NCBI RefSeq assembly: GCF_001911425.1
Contig: NZ_MPPL01000001.1
Coordinates: 492,057-537,821, forward strand
From: Mucilaginibacter polytrichastri
GTDB lineage: Bacteria > Bacteroidota > Bacteroidia > Sphingobacteriales > Sphingobacteriaceae
Length of the DNA: 45,765 bases
Reading direction: 5' to 3'
In this document: in pieces, positions 7,503 to 15,560 of the stretch
Numbering within the stretch: the stretch's first letter is position 1
How the letters are laid out: every line of letters begins with the position of its first letter
Notes under the pieces: generated by a model
Seen by the model: the letters and a program-made list of their open reading frames with translations, nothing else
What the model was told of the DNA's origin: nothing
Database searches by the model: none
Program-made: the position numbers and the translations under genes

Positions 7503-8147
7503 TTGGAAGTAGTAAAAAGTATCATCGATTTCGTTCTTCACATTGATAAACACCTGAGCCCGGTAATAAGCCAGTACCAGGGTTGGACTTATCTTATTCT
7601 TTTTGTAATCATTTTTGCCGAAACCGGCTTTGTGGTTACCCCGTTTCTTCCCGGCGATTCTTTGTTGTTTGCAGCAGGGGCTTTAATAGCTGCCGGTACT
7701 ACCGGTTTAAATATTTATCTGCTGGCCGTTATATTAATTATAGCTGCGTTTACAGGTAATACGCTAAACTATTTCTTAGGCAGTTACCTGGGCGAAAAGG
7801 TATTTAAGCCAGAAAACAAGGTTTTAAAACTCGAATATTATATTAAAACCCAGGCTTTTTTTGATAAGCATGGCCCCATAGCGGTAATATTAAGCCGCTT
7901 TATCCCCATCATCCGTACTATCGCGCCATTTGTGGCCGGGGTAGGGCGTATGTCTTTTATTCGTTACAGCATCTATAACATCATCGGCGGTACAGCATGG
8001 ATTATCCTGTTTCTGTTTGCCGGTTACCTGTTTGGCAATCTGCCTTTCTTTAAAACTCATTTCTCAGTAGTTACCATCGGTATTATACTGGTGTCTATAG
8101 TCCCTGTTATTTGGGGGATTATTAAGGGAAGAAGAGAAGGGAAGTAA
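7503..8147 (+). CDS. DedA family membrane protein
   Basis: Integral membrane protein of the DedA/SNARE-associated superfamily, which includes undecaprenyl-phosphate and phosphatidylglycerol-lipid flippases or exporters. Family marks are FAETGFVVTPFLPGDSLLFAAGAL in pieces: the ETG and PGDS motifs near residue 40-50, the GNTLNYFLGSYLG motif, and the re-entrant FIPIIRTIAPFVAGVGRM motif with the conserved F-x-P-x-x-R. Four or five hydrophobic segments follow the usual order. No ATG exists in the 5' part of the frame; it is open from 7467. I choose the TTG at 7503, giving LEVVKSIIDFVLHIDKHL as the family-like N-terminus; TTG at 7482 is the alternative. The gene lies 54 bp after the DUF4397 pair and may share its transcript. 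Confidence 0.88.
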   Translation: MEVVKSIIDFVLHIDKHLSPVISQYQGWTYLILFVIIFAETGFVVTPFLPGDSLLFAAGALIAAGTTGLNIYLLAVILIIAAFTGNTLNYFLGSYLGEKVFKPENKVLKLEYYIKTQAFFDKHGPIAVILSRFIPIIRTIAPFVAGVGRMSFIRYSIYNIIGGTAWIILFLFAGYLFGNLPFFKTHFSVVTIGIILVSIVPVIWGIIKGRREGK

Positions 8148-8199
8148 AAGAAACAAGAAATAAGACAATAGCCTTGCTTTCTAATCTGTCAGTACTATC

Positions 8200-8270
8200 G
8201 CTCCCGCAGACGTCTCGCTTGTGCTAAATGCATATTTAAGTAAGTCCACAAGCGGGGCGCTTGCGGGAGC
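8200..8270. repeat. Palindromic repeat, family C
   Basis: Arms 8200-8223 (GCTCCCGCAGACGTCTCGCTTGTG) and 8247-8270 pair at 20 of 24 positions around a 23-nt AT-rich spacer. It sits in the convergent gap between the DedA gene and the phospholipase-like gene. It is a G+C-rich intergenic hairpin of the kind scattered in Sphingobacteriaceae genomes. I saw no second copy in this window. Confidence 0.7.
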
Positions 8271-8304
8271 ATTTGACTCCAGAATTAACCAAGCGCTTTT
8301 TATA

Positions 8305-9270
8305 TTATTTCCTTGCCTTTGGGGAGGTTAGGAGGGGTTCTTTAAACGCCGCTTCCTCTTTGTCTAATTTCCCTTTCTCTTCCACGCTCATTTTAACCGC
8401 AATCAGTTTGTTCAGGTCAGGTTGGCCGGCATCTACCCAGGCAGAGTACCAATAGCTGCCCACGGCCAGTATGGCGGTACGCATGCGGCGTTCTACCATG
8501 TCGTGCATCAGTTTGTTGTAGGCTGCGCAATAGGCAGGCGAGTAGTCGTTAATTTTATGGGCACCGCGTTGCTGCAAGGTGTACTTTTTATCGGCAGGAA
8601 AAGTTTTGCTGAGTAGCTGGTCAAAACTAATTACCGAATCAACCGCTTTGTAAGAGCCCCGGCAGATGATAAACGCTTCGGATAATGGGTTGTCGATATA
8701 CCGGGCTTTGCCAATATATAAATGGTAATGGCTGGCAAACTGCTCGGGCAGGCGGCTTTCCCATAACGAGTGGATACCTTTCTGGTTGGTAAGTTGCCCA
8801 TCATAGTTTTTGGTTAAATGCAGGGGCACGCAGGCATCAGATACATAATGGCCCAGATCTGCCGAGGCATGCAAAATGCCCGTGGTATCATGCGCTTTAA
8901 AAGCACGTACCAGTTTGTAGTATTGGTATTGGATGCTCCAGGGTACGGTGCCATATTTAATGAGTGTGTCTTTACTGTAACAGGCAACGGCATCATTCCA
9001 TTTATGGGGTACGGTTTTAAATGGTGTTTTGCCATAATAGTCGGCATCAAAAAAATGTCGAGGTGCTTCTGTGCTGTCGTTATAGCGGCGTTTATCGGCA
9101 GTAATGGCGTGTTCGGTAATGTAATCGATGTTGCTTTTGTAAAAAGCTGCCATACCTTTGGGTAAAATAAAAACAGCCAGATGGTGGATACGGTAATGCG
9201 CAAAAAAGCCCCAGGAGGAACAAGATAGCAGGATGATGAGTGCTAAGCATAGCCGCAAGGCAGGTTTCAT
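8305..9270 (-). CDS. Zn-dependent phospholipase C-like secreted protein
   Basis: Secreted or lipid-anchored metallohydrolase of the zinc-dependent phospholipase C / S1-P1 nuclease fold, 321 aa. A signal peptide (MKPALRLCLALIILLSCSS) precedes WGFFAHYRIHHLAVF, where the mature N-terminal Trp and the nearby His are the usual zinc ligands. Further candidate ligands are EAPRHFFDAD near residue 70 and the cluster ADLGHYVSDACVPLHLTKNYDG with H-x3-D-x5-H near residue 140, then IHSLWES. The substrate could be phospholipid or nucleic acid. A TATATTTG promoter box lies at 9275-9282, almost touching the ATG. The last 11 codons (KEPLLTSPKAR) are encoded by an intergenic repeat also seen at 15561-15585, so the C-terminus looks acquired. 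Confidence 0.8.
   Translation of the reverse strand: MKPALRLCLALIILLSCSSWGFFAHYRIHHLAVFILPKGMAAFYKSNIDYITEHAITADKRRYNDSTEAPRHFFDADYYGKTPFKTVPHKWNDAVACYSKDTLIKYGTVPWSIQYQYYKLVRAFKAHDTTGILHASADLGHYVSDACVPLHLTKNYDGQLTNQKGIHSLWESRLPEQFASHYHLYIGKARYIDNPLSEAFIICRGSYKAVDSVISFDQLLSKTFPADKKYTLQQRGAHKINDYSPAYCAAYNKLMHDMVERRMRTAILAVGSYWYSAWVDAGQPDLNKLIAVKMSVEEKGKLDKEEAAFKEPLLTSPKARK
8317..8340 (-). repeat. Repeat family D, copy inside a coding end
   Basis: On the minus strand this reads GAACCCCTCC-TAACCTCCCCAAAGG, the same as 15561-15585 apart from one inserted base. Here it is translated as the C-terminal tail of the phospholipase-like protein; at 15561 it lies just after the rny stop codon and forms a hairpin. 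Confidence 0.7.
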
Positions 9271-9274
9271 TGCT

Positions 9275-9282
9275 CAAATATA
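9275..9282 (-). promoter_or_regulatory. -7 box upstream of phospholipase-like gene
   Basis: On the minus strand TATATTTG matches the Bacteroidota -7 consensus TAnnTTTG. It ends only 4 bp before the ATG at 9270, so the transcript would have almost no 5' leader, or the box is fortuitous. Confidence 0.4.
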
Positions 9283-9391
9283 ATAACCTCACTCAAACCG
9301 GCTTCAAAGTATGGGCTTTAAATAAATTTATTTACCTTTGTGATGTTAAAGGCACTGAAGCATTTAGTGTCGAAAAATATTTGAAAAGGTA

Positions 9392-9422
9392 TTTGATTTT
9401 TAAAATATTCATCATATATTTG
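9392..9422 (+). promoter_or_regulatory. rpsT promoter
   Basis: TTTG at 9392-9395 and TATATTTG at 9415-9422 are separated by 19 bp, which fits the Bacteroidota primary sigma consensus (-33 TTTG, 19-21 bp, -7 TAnnTTTG). Transcription would start near 9428, giving a leader of about 30 nt before the rpsT ATG. Confidence 0.75.
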
Positions 9423-9456
9423 CAGTCCGAAAAATAATTAAGAATACTTAGCTAAA

Positions 9457-9711
9457 ATGGCAAATCATAAATCATCAATTAAAAGGATAAGGGCCAACGC
9501 AACAAAGCGTTTACGCAATAGATATCAGGCTAAAACTACCAGAACCGCTATTAAGAGATTAAGAGCAACTACCACTAAAACGGATGCAACTCCGCTTTTA
9601 AGCAAGGTAATTTCTATGCTTGATCGTTTAGCTAAGAAAAACGTGATCCACAAAAACAAAGCTTCGAACAATAAATCAAAGCTTACAAAATTTGTTAACA
9701 CTTTAGCATAA
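9457..9711 (+). CDS. rpsT: Ribosomal protein bS20
   Basis: Small-subunit ribosomal protein that binds 16S rRNA. The 84-aa product starts [20 protein letters not shown], the family hallmark, and is highly basic with long helices ([35 protein letters not shown]). The length is normal for bS20. It is a single-gene unit with a consensus promoter at 9392-9422 and a strong terminator at 9731-9763. ATG start at 9457. Confidence 0.97.
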   Translation: MANHKSSIKRIRANATKRLRNRYQAKTTRTAIKRLRATTTKTDATPLLSKVISMLDRLAKKNVIHKNKASNNKSKLTKFVNTLA

Positions 9712-9730
9712 GCTAAACTACCAATATACA

Positions 9731-9763
9731 AAAGGGATAATGCGCAAGCATTGTCCCTTTTTT
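9731..9763 (+). terminator. rpsT terminator
   Basis: AAAGGGA-AATGC pairs with GCATT-TCCCTTT around a GCAA loop with one bulged mismatch, followed by a T-run. It lies 20 bp after the rpsT stop codon. Confidence 0.9.
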
Positions 9764-9792
9764 GTTGCCACGATTTTTAATAACTTCCCATC

Positions 9793-10491
9793 GTGGAACC
9801 ATATGAAACCAAGATCAGCATTAAAGCCTGGGCCGAAGAAGACCGCCCCCGCGAAAAGCTGAATACCCAGGGCCGCCGCGCCCTAAGCGATGCCGAACTT
9901 GTTGCCATCCTCATCGGCTCGGGCAGCCGCGACGAGTCTGCAGTTGAGCTCAGTAAACGCATTTTACATCATTATAATAATGATTTGAATAAACTGGGTA
10001 AGGTTTCGGTAGCCGAGCTCTCCAAATTTAAGGGCATCGGCGAAGCCAAAGCAATTTCTATCATAGCCGCCCTCGAACTTGGCCGCCGCCGTAGCGATAC
10101 CGAAACCAAAGTAGCCGATGTAATTACAGGCAGTAACAGCGCCTGGCAAATTCTTCGCAGGCACCTGGTTGATTTAAACCACGAAGAGTTTTGGATACTG
10201 CTATTAAGCCGAAATAACAAAGTTATCGGCAAAGAACTGATTAGCAAAGGTGGCTTGTCTGGCACGGTTGCCGACCCAAAGATTATCTTCCACATAGCGT
10301 TACAGCACCAGGCCTCATCTATTATACTGGCGCACAATCATCCCTCGGGGAATTTGAAACCCAGTCAGCAGGATATTGATCTTACTAAAAAGCTGTACCA
10401 GGCGGGGAAGATCCTGGAGATTAATGTGTTTGATCATTTGATTATTACCGATGATGGTTTTCTGAGTTTTGCGGATGAAGGGTTGTTATAA
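9793..10491 (+). CDS. radC: RadC/YicR family JAB domain protein
   Basis: A 232-aa RadC-family protein (historic name DNA repair protein RadC; the biochemical role is not settled). Residues 1-95 contain an N-terminal helical region with a helix-hairpin-helix (FKGIGEAKAISIIAALELGRR). Residues 110-232 are a JAB/MPN metalloprotease-like domain with the metal motif HNHPSGNLKPSQQDID, that is H-x-H-P-S-G plus the downstream Asp. The frame has no suitable ATG; the start is GTG at 9793, which gives the family-like N-terminus EPYETKISIKAWAEEDRPREKL. It follows the rpsT terminator by 30 bp, so it needs its own promoter, and none matching the consensus stands out. Confidence 0.93.
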   Translation: MEPYETKISIKAWAEEDRPREKLNTQGRRALSDAELVAILIGSGSRDESAVELSKRILHHYNNDLNKLGKVSVAELSKFKGIGEAKAISIIAALELGRRRSDTETKVADVITGSNSAWQILRRHLVDLNHEEFWILLLSRNNKVIGKELISKGGLSGTVADPKIIFHIALQHQASSIILAHNHPSGNLKPSQQDIDLTKKLYQAGKILEINVFDHLIITDDGFLSFADEGLL

Positions 10492-10504
10492 TTCTTATTC
10501 TCAT

Positions 10505-10585
10505 CTTGAGAGGGGTTATGGATGTGTTCCCGGCGTATAAACACACCCCTGCCTCGGCGCTTCCTTTTGCGCCCCTCTCGTGAAG
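10505..10585. repeat. Palindromic repeat, family E
   Basis: The segment has nested inverted repeats: GAGAGGGG (10507 on) with CCCCTCTC (10571 on), and ATGTGTT with AACACAC inside. Its word order AACACACCCC, CGCTT, CCCCTCTCG, AATTG recurs at 40883-40996 inside dacB. It fills most of the radC-pheT gap. Confidence 0.6.
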
Positions 10586-10674
10586 GCAATTGGTAGTTTC
10601 AATGCCTTTTTGCCGATACACATAAAAACCATCTGCACATCTGCATATTTTCACATCTGCACATCAAAAAATCT

Positions 10675-10682
10675 TATCTTTG
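10675..10682 (+). promoter_or_regulatory. Putative pheT -7 box
   Basis: TATCTTTG matches TAnnTTTG, 19 bp before the pheT ATG. No clear TTTG -33 element lies at the right distance. It follows the tandem CACATCTG words at 10630-10665. Confidence 0.4.
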
Positions 10683-10701
10683 CCGATTATCATCACATCT
10701 A

Positions 10702-13101
10702 ATGAAGATATCTTATAATTGGCTTAAAGATTTTATACAAACAGATAAAACCCCGGCAGAAATTTCACAGATCTTAACCGGTACCGGTTTAGAGGTGGAA
10801 AGCCTGGAAAAAGTACAGGCAATACCGGGCGGACTGGAAGGCCTGGTGATTGGCTACGTGAAAGACTGTGCCCAACACCCCAATGCCGACCGCCTGCGCA
10901 TTACCCACGTTGATGTAGGTACTGGCGATGACCTGCAAATTGTTTGCGGTGCGCCCAATGTGGCAGCCGGGCAAAAAGTAGTTGTTGCCGTAGTTAGTAC
11001 CACTGTATACCCTACACATGGCGAACCGTTTAAGATCAGTAAATCTAAGATCAGGGGAGAGGTATCCGAAGGGATGATCTGCGCTGATGACGAGATTGGC
11101 TTGGGCGAATCGCATGCCGGGATTATGGTATTGCCGGAAGAGGCAGTTGTTGGCATCCTCGCTAAAGATTACTTTAGCCTGAACGACGATTATATGTACG
11201 AGATTGGCTTAACGCCAAACCGTGCCGATGCTACTTCGCACCTGGGTACTGCGCGTGATATTGCTGCTTTTTTACGTACCCACATTACTAAGCCGGATGT
11301 TTCTGCCTTTGCGGTAGATAATAACAACCTGGTAATCCCTGTTGAGGTGGAGAGCAAGGCCGCTATCCGTTATAGTAGTTTAACTATTTCGGGCATTAAG
11401 GTGGCCGAATCGCCTGCCTGGCTAAAAGAACGTTTGGCTGTTATTGGTGTACGGGCTATTAACAACGTGGTTGATATTACCAATTATGTACTGCATGATC
11501 TTGGCCAGCCGATGCATGCTTTTGATGCCGACAAGGTAACAGGTGGTAAGGTAATTGTTAAAACGGTTGCAGAAAGTACTCCTTTTATTACGCTGGATGG
11601 CGTAGAGCGTAAGCTGCATCAGGACGATCTGATGATCTGTAATGCCGTTGAACCCATGTGTATTGCAGGGGTTTTTGGTGGGGCAACATCGGGCGTAAGC
11701 GATGCTACTATTAATATATTTTTAGAGAGCGCTTACTTTAACCCGGTTTCGGTACGTAAAACATCAAAACGTTTTGGGTTGAAAACTGATTCTTCTTTCC
11801 GTTTTGAGAGAGGCACTGACCCGGATATGACCGTTTTTGCGTTGAAACGCGCTGCACTATTAATAAAAGAAATTGCCGGCGGAACAATCTCATCTGATAT
11901 ATCCGACATATATCCGGCCAGAGCTGAGCCTTTCAAGGTAGAGTTCAGCTACAAAAATGCGGTTCGGCTGATTGGTAAAGATATCCCCGCTGCCGAAATT
12001 AAGGCAATTATTGAGGCCTTGGATATTAAAGTAGAAGAAGAGAGCGCAGAGGGCTTATTATTAGCCGTGCCAGCCTATCGTGTGGATGTTACCCGTGAGG
12101 TTGACGTAATTGAGGAAGTATTGCGTATTTACGGATATAACAATATCGAGATCCCTACCCAGATCCGAGCATCATTAAATACCTCAGTTAAACCCGAGCG
12201 GGATACTGTTCAGCGCATTGTTTCTGAACTGCTGACCGCCAATGGCTTTAATGAGATGCTGGCTAATTCGTTAACCAGCTCCAGCTATGCTACCAATTTG
12301 GAACATGCGGTAAAGATCCTGAACCCGTTAAGCAACGATTTGGATATTATGCGCCAAACCTTACTGTTTTCGGGTCTCGAAGCTATTGCACATAATCAAA
12401 ACCGCAGAAATCCTAACCTTAAACTTTATGAGTTTGGTAAGGTATATGGAGTTAAAGAAGATAAATACAGCGAGAACCGCCAGCTATCCTTGTTCATCAC
12501 AGGCGCAAACCAGGGCGAGCAATGGGGCCATAAATCAGAGACTGTATCTTTTTATCACTTAAAAGGGGCTATTGATGAACTGGTTGACCGCCTGAACCTG
12601 AAAGATTACAGCGTGGAAGACGTGGCAGACGATGAACTATCATACGGTTTGCAATACAACTACCGCGGTGGCAAAACCCTGGTTAAGTTTGGTTCGGTAC
12701 AGCCATCGGCATTAAAAAAGGCAGATGTGGAGAAAGAAGTATTCTTCGCCCTGTTTAATTTCGATTTGATATTGCAACTGGTGCAAAAAAATAAGATCAC
12801 GTTCCAGGATGTGTCTAAATTCCCGGCGGTAAGAAGAGATTTATCGATGCTGGTAGATCAGGCGGTAACGTTTAATCAACTGAAACTGATCGCCCAGAAA
12901 ACAGAGCGTAAGCTGTTGACCGAAGTGAATGTGTTTGATGTTTACCAGGGCGATAAACTGCCTGCCGGTAAAAAATCATACGCATTAAGCTTTATTTTGC
13001 AGGACGAGGAGAAAACACTTACCGACAAAGCGATTGACAGCATAATGCAGAAATTAATTTATAACTTAGGGAAAGAAGCAGGAGCGGAGATAAGAAAATA
13101 G
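10702..13101 (+). CDS. pheT: Phenylalanyl-tRNA synthetase beta subunit
   Basis: Beta chain of the alpha2-beta2 synthetase that charges tRNA-Phe in the cytoplasm. The 799-aa length is typical. Domains in order are an N-terminal MKISYNWLKDFIQ segment, an EMAP-type tRNA-binding domain (about 40-150, with HPNADRLRITHVDVG and QIVCGAPNVAAGQKV), B3/B4 editing domain (about 210-390, with the motif AFDADKVTGG and SFRFERGTDP), B5 (about 400-475), the catalytic-like core (GFNEMLANSL), and a C-terminal FDX-ACB anticodon-binding domain (FPAVRRDLSMLVD to AGAEIRK). pheS is not in the window, so the two subunits are encoded apart. The small coiled-coil gene, zapA and rny follow on the same strand. Confidence 0.98.
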   Translation: MKISYNWLKDFIQTDKTPAEISQILTGTGLEVESLEKVQAIPGGLEGLVIGYVKDCAQHPNADRLRITHVDVGTGDDLQIVCGAPNVAAGQKVVVAVVSTTVYPTHGEPFKISKSKIRGEVSEGMICADDEIGLGESHAGIMVLPEEAVVGILAKDYFSLNDDYMYEIGLTPNRADATSHLGTARDIAAFLRTHITKPDVSAFAVDNNNLVIPVEVESKAAIRYSSLTISGIKVAESPAWLKERLAVIGVRAINNVVDITNYVLHDLGQPMHAFDADKVTGGKVIVKTVAESTPFITLDGVERKLHQDDLMICNAVEPMCIAGVFGGATSGVSDATINIFLESAYFNPVSVRKTSKRFGLKTDSSFRFERGTDPDMTVFALKRAALLIKEIAGGTISSDISDIYPARAEPFKVEFSYKNAVRLIGKDIPAAEIKAIIEALDIKVEEESAEGLLLAVPAYRVDVTREVDVIEEVLRIYGYNNIEIPTQIRASLNTSVKPERDTVQRIVSELLTANGFNEMLANSLTSSSYATNLEHAVKILNPLSNDLDIMRQTLLFSGLEAIAHNQNRRNPNLKLYEFGKVYGVKEDKYSENRQLSLFITGANQGEQWGHKSETVSFYHLKGAIDELVDRLNLKDYSVEDVADDELSYGLQYNYRGGKTLVKFGSVQPSALKKADVEKEVFFALFNFDLILQLVQKNKITFQDVSKFPAVRRDLSMLVDQAVTFNQLKLIAQKTERKLLTEVNVFDVYQGDKLPAGKKSYALSFILQDEEKTLTDKAIDSIMQKLIYNLGKEAGAEIRK

Positions 13102-13103
13102 TT

Positions 13104-13199
13104 GGGGTTATTAGGTGTATTGAGTTATTAAGTTGTTTGTAAAATAGATGACTATTGAATAGCCCAATAACTTAATAACATAATAACCAATAACTAAAC
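13104..13199. repeat. AT-rich imperfect inverted repeat
   Basis: GTTATTAAGTT (13124-13134) is complementary to AACTTAATAAC (13169-13179), and GGTTATTA (13106-13113) to TAATAACC (13181-13188). It fills the pheT to coiled-coil gene spacer. Too AT-rich for a standard terminator; origin by slippage of short words is likely. Confidence 0.4.
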
Positions 13200-13490
13200 A
13201 TGGCATCAATAACAGAACAGTTATCAGCAGTTACAGAAAAAACGGAGCGTTTAATTGAGCTTTGTACTGTTTTACAACAGGAAAATGATTTGCTGAAACA
13301 TGAAAGGGAAGCGCTTACAAACTCGGTAAAAGAGAGTAAGAATAAGCATGTTGAACTGGAAGAGAAGCTTCGTGTATTGAAACTGGCCAAATCATTTTCG
13401 GAAACGAGTGAAAAAAGCCTTGACATCAAGCAAAAAATTAACGAATTTGTGCAGGAAATTGATAAGTGTATTGTGTTGCTGAAAAAGTAA
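13200..13490 (+). CDS. Small coiled-coil protein next to zapA
   Basis: A 96-aa protein predicted to be almost entirely helical with heptad-like spacing. It runs from MASITEQLSAVTEKTERLIE through LQQENDLLKHEREALTNSV to a C-terminal helix INEFVQEIDKCIVLLKK. It has no membrane segment. It lies 22 bp before zapA and is most likely cotranscribed with it. Similar short coiled-coil genes sit at this place in other Bacteroidota. By size, form and position it could be a ZapB-like partner of ZapA in the cell-division ring, but sequence identity to ZapB was not tested. ATG start at 13200. Confidence 0.7.
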   Translation: MASITEQLSAVTEKTERLIELCTVLQQENDLLKHEREALTNSVKESKNKHVELEEKLRVLKLAKSFSETSEKSLDIKQKINEFVQEIDKCIVLLKK

Positions 13491-13512
13491 CGCAAAAAAG
13501 TGAACAAGCTCA

Positions 13513-13803
13513 ATGGGAGAAATCTCCATAAAAATAAATATTGCTGACAGAGTTTACCCTTTAAAGGTAAGCGTGGAAGAAGAAGAAATAATACGCAGGG
13601 CAGCCAAGCTGATCGGTGATCGACTGAAAGAATATCAGGAGAATTACGCCGTTAGGGATAAGCAGGACCTGCTTTCGATGGCTGTGCTTCATTATGCAAC
13701 AGCATCATTAAAGGCAGAGCGTAAGGTTACGGTTGAGGATACGGAAGTAGCCGACGGCGTATACAAATTAGACCAATTATTGACTGATTTTTTCTTAAAG
13801 TAA
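13513..13803 (+). CDS. zapA: Cell division protein ZapA
   Basis: Small cytoplasmic protein that crosslinks and stabilises FtsZ filaments at the division ring. The 96-aa product has the ZapA head (MGEISIKINIADRVYPLKVS with EEEEIIRRAAKLIGDRLKEY) and a C-terminal coiled coil (QDLLSMAVLHYATASLKAE). The length matches the family. It follows the coiled-coil gene by 22 bp and precedes a structured RNA. In many bacteria zapA is directly upstream of the 6S RNA gene, and that arrangement is found here. ATG start at 13513. Confidence 0.93.
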   Translation: MGEISIKINIADRVYPLKVSVEEEEIIRRAAKLIGDRLKEYQENYAVRDKQDLLSMAVLHYATASLKAERKVTVEDTEVADGVYKLDQLLTDFFLK

Positions 13804-13832
13804 TAACGTTCTTACATACAAAGAGCAAAATT

Positions 13833-13978
13833 TAACCGCAGTTAAATTTTAAGTTTCACTACTGAAAACAGGAAATACTGTGATCGGGCGGACTAATAGC
13901 AGGCGCTTAATGCTGTGATGTCCCTCTGTGAATGTGTTTCCAAAACGATGACACTTGAAATTTACATGCGGTTTTTTT
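13833..13978 (+). ncRNA. ssrS: 6S RNA (6S-Flavo-like)
   Basis: The zapA-rny gap forms one long rod-like structure. The ends pair over about 20 nt: ACCGCA-TTAAATTTTAAGTTTCA near 13835 with TGACACTTGAAATTTA-TGCGGT ending at 13972, followed by seven T residues. Inside, GGAAA pairs with TTTCC, then comes an open region of roughly 12 nt per side, then GGAC/GTCC, then an AGCA/TGCT hairpin with a GGCGCTTAA loop. A closing stem, central bubble and terminal stem is the 6S RNA design, which mimics an open promoter and binds RNA polymerase. The position after zapA matches ssrS in many phyla. Structure and synteny are seen; identity is inferred without a covariance-model search. Confidence 0.72.
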
Positions 13979-13997
13979 ATACATATATATAACCATT

Positions 13998-15560
13998 ATG
14001 AACACACTCTATATTATCATCGGACTGCTGATCGGCGCTATCGTCGGGATCATCATCGGCCGGTTTCTTCTACGGAAGCTATTTAAGGAACAAGAAACAT
14101 CGGCTCAAAATAAAGTTAAGAAAATCTTAAAAGAGGCAGAAAACAATGCTGAGATTCTGAAAAAGAACAAGCTGCTGGAAGCCAAAGAGAAATTTTTACA
14201 GCTTAAAACAGAGCATGAGCAGGAAGTTAATACTAAAAATAACAACCTCAATCAGCGCGAAAATACACTTAAGCAAAAAGAACAATCATTAAATTCTAAG
14301 CTGGAAAACGCTAACCGCCGCGATGCGGAGGTAGATAATGTACGCAAAAACCTGGAGCGCCAAACAGAACTTGCCGTTAAAAAACAGGAAGAAGTAGAGC
14401 ATTTAAAGCAACAGCATTTACAACAGCTGGAAACTATTGCAGGCTTAAGCGCCGAAGAAGCCAAAAACCAGTTGGTAGATAACCTACGTGAGGAAGCCCG
14501 TACCAAAGCCATGATCCAGATTAAGGATATTGTTGACGAAGCTAAACTTACTGCTACTAAAGAGGCTAAGAAAGTGGTTATTCAAACCATACAGCGTACC
14601 GCTACAGAGAGCGCTATCGAGAATACAGTATCTATCTTTAATATCGAGAACGACGAAATTAAAGGTCGTATCATCGGTCGTGAAGGTCGTAACATCCGTG
14701 CGCTGGAAGCCGCAACTGGTATCGAAATTATTGTCGATGATACACCGGAGGCTATTATCCTTTCTGGTTTCGACCCGGTTCGCCGCGAAATTGCCCGTTT
14801 GGCTATGCACCGTCTGGTAACAGATGGCCGTATCCACCCGGCCCGTATTGAAGAGGTGGTTGCCAAAACCAAAAAGCAAATTGAAGAAGAAATTGTAGAG
14901 ATCGGCGAGCGTACCGTGATCGACTTAGGTATTCACGGCCTGCACCCGGAACTAATCCGTATGGTTGGTCGTATGCGTTACCGTTCATCATACGGCCAAA
15001 ACTTGCTGCAACACTCGCGCGAGGTAGCTAACTTCTGCGCTACTATGGCGGCAGAGCTGGGCTTAAACGTAAAACTGGCTAAACGTGCCGGTCTGTTACA
15101 TGATATTGGAAAAGTACCAGACGATAACCCGGAATTGCCACACGCAATTTTAGGTATGCAACTGGCCGAAAAATATAAAGAACACCCGGAAGTGTGTAAT
15201 GCCATTGGTGCCCACCACGACGAGATTGAGATGACTTCAATGATTTCGCCGATTATCCAGGCTTGTGATGCTATTTCCGGCGCACGCCCTGGTGCACGCC
15301 GCGAGGTGGTAGAAAGCTATATTAAACGTTTAAAAGAACTGGAAGAGTTGGCTTTATCATACCCTGGAGTAGAAAAAACCTTCGCTATACAAGCAGGCCG
15401 CGAACTGCGTGTTGTGGTAGAAAGCGAAAAAATAAGCGATGCACAATCTGAGATACTGGCAGCAGATATTTCAAACCGCATCCAGACAGAGATGACCTAT
15501 CCGGGCCAGATCAAGGTTACCGTAATCAGGGAAACCCGTTCGGTAGCATTTGCTAAGTAA
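13998..15560 (+). CDS. rny: Ribonuclease Y
   Basis: Membrane-anchored endoribonuclease that starts mRNA decay. In 520 aa it has the usual order: an N-terminal transmembrane helix ([19 protein letters not shown]), a long charged coiled coil (about 30-200), a KH domain with the signature [17 protein letters not shown] near 225-245, and an HD phosphohydrolase domain with HSREVA and LLHDIGKVP (metal residues H and D) plus [10 protein letters not shown]. The C-terminal region is complete ([16 protein letters not shown]). It lies 20 bp after the 6S-like RNA. ATG start at 13998. The gene ends in repeat family D, which forms a terminator-like hairpin. Confidence 0.97.
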   Translation: MNTLYIIIGLLIGAIVGIIIGRFLLRKLFKEQETSAQNKVKKILKEAENNAEILKKNKLLEAKEKFLQLKTEHEQEVNTKNNNLNQRENTLKQKEQSLNSKLENANRRDAEVDNVRKNLERQTELAVKKQEEVEHLKQQHLQQLETIAGLSAEEAKNQLVDNLREEARTKAMIQIKDIVDEAKLTATKEAKKVVIQTIQRTATESAIENTVSIFNIENDEIKGRIIGREGRNIRALEAATGIEIIVDDTPEAIILSGFDPVRREIARLAMHRLVTDGRIHPARIEEVVAKTKKQIEEEIVEIGERTVIDLGIHGLHPELIRMVGRMRYRSSYGQNLLQHSREVANFCATMAAELGLNVKLAKRAGLLHDIGKVPDDNPELPHAILGMQLAEKYKEHPEVCNAIGAHHDEIEMTSMISPIIQACDAISGARPGARREVVESYIKRLKELEELALSYPGVEKTFAIQAGRELRVVVESEKISDAQSEILAADISNRIQTEMTYPGQIKVTVIRETRSVAFAK

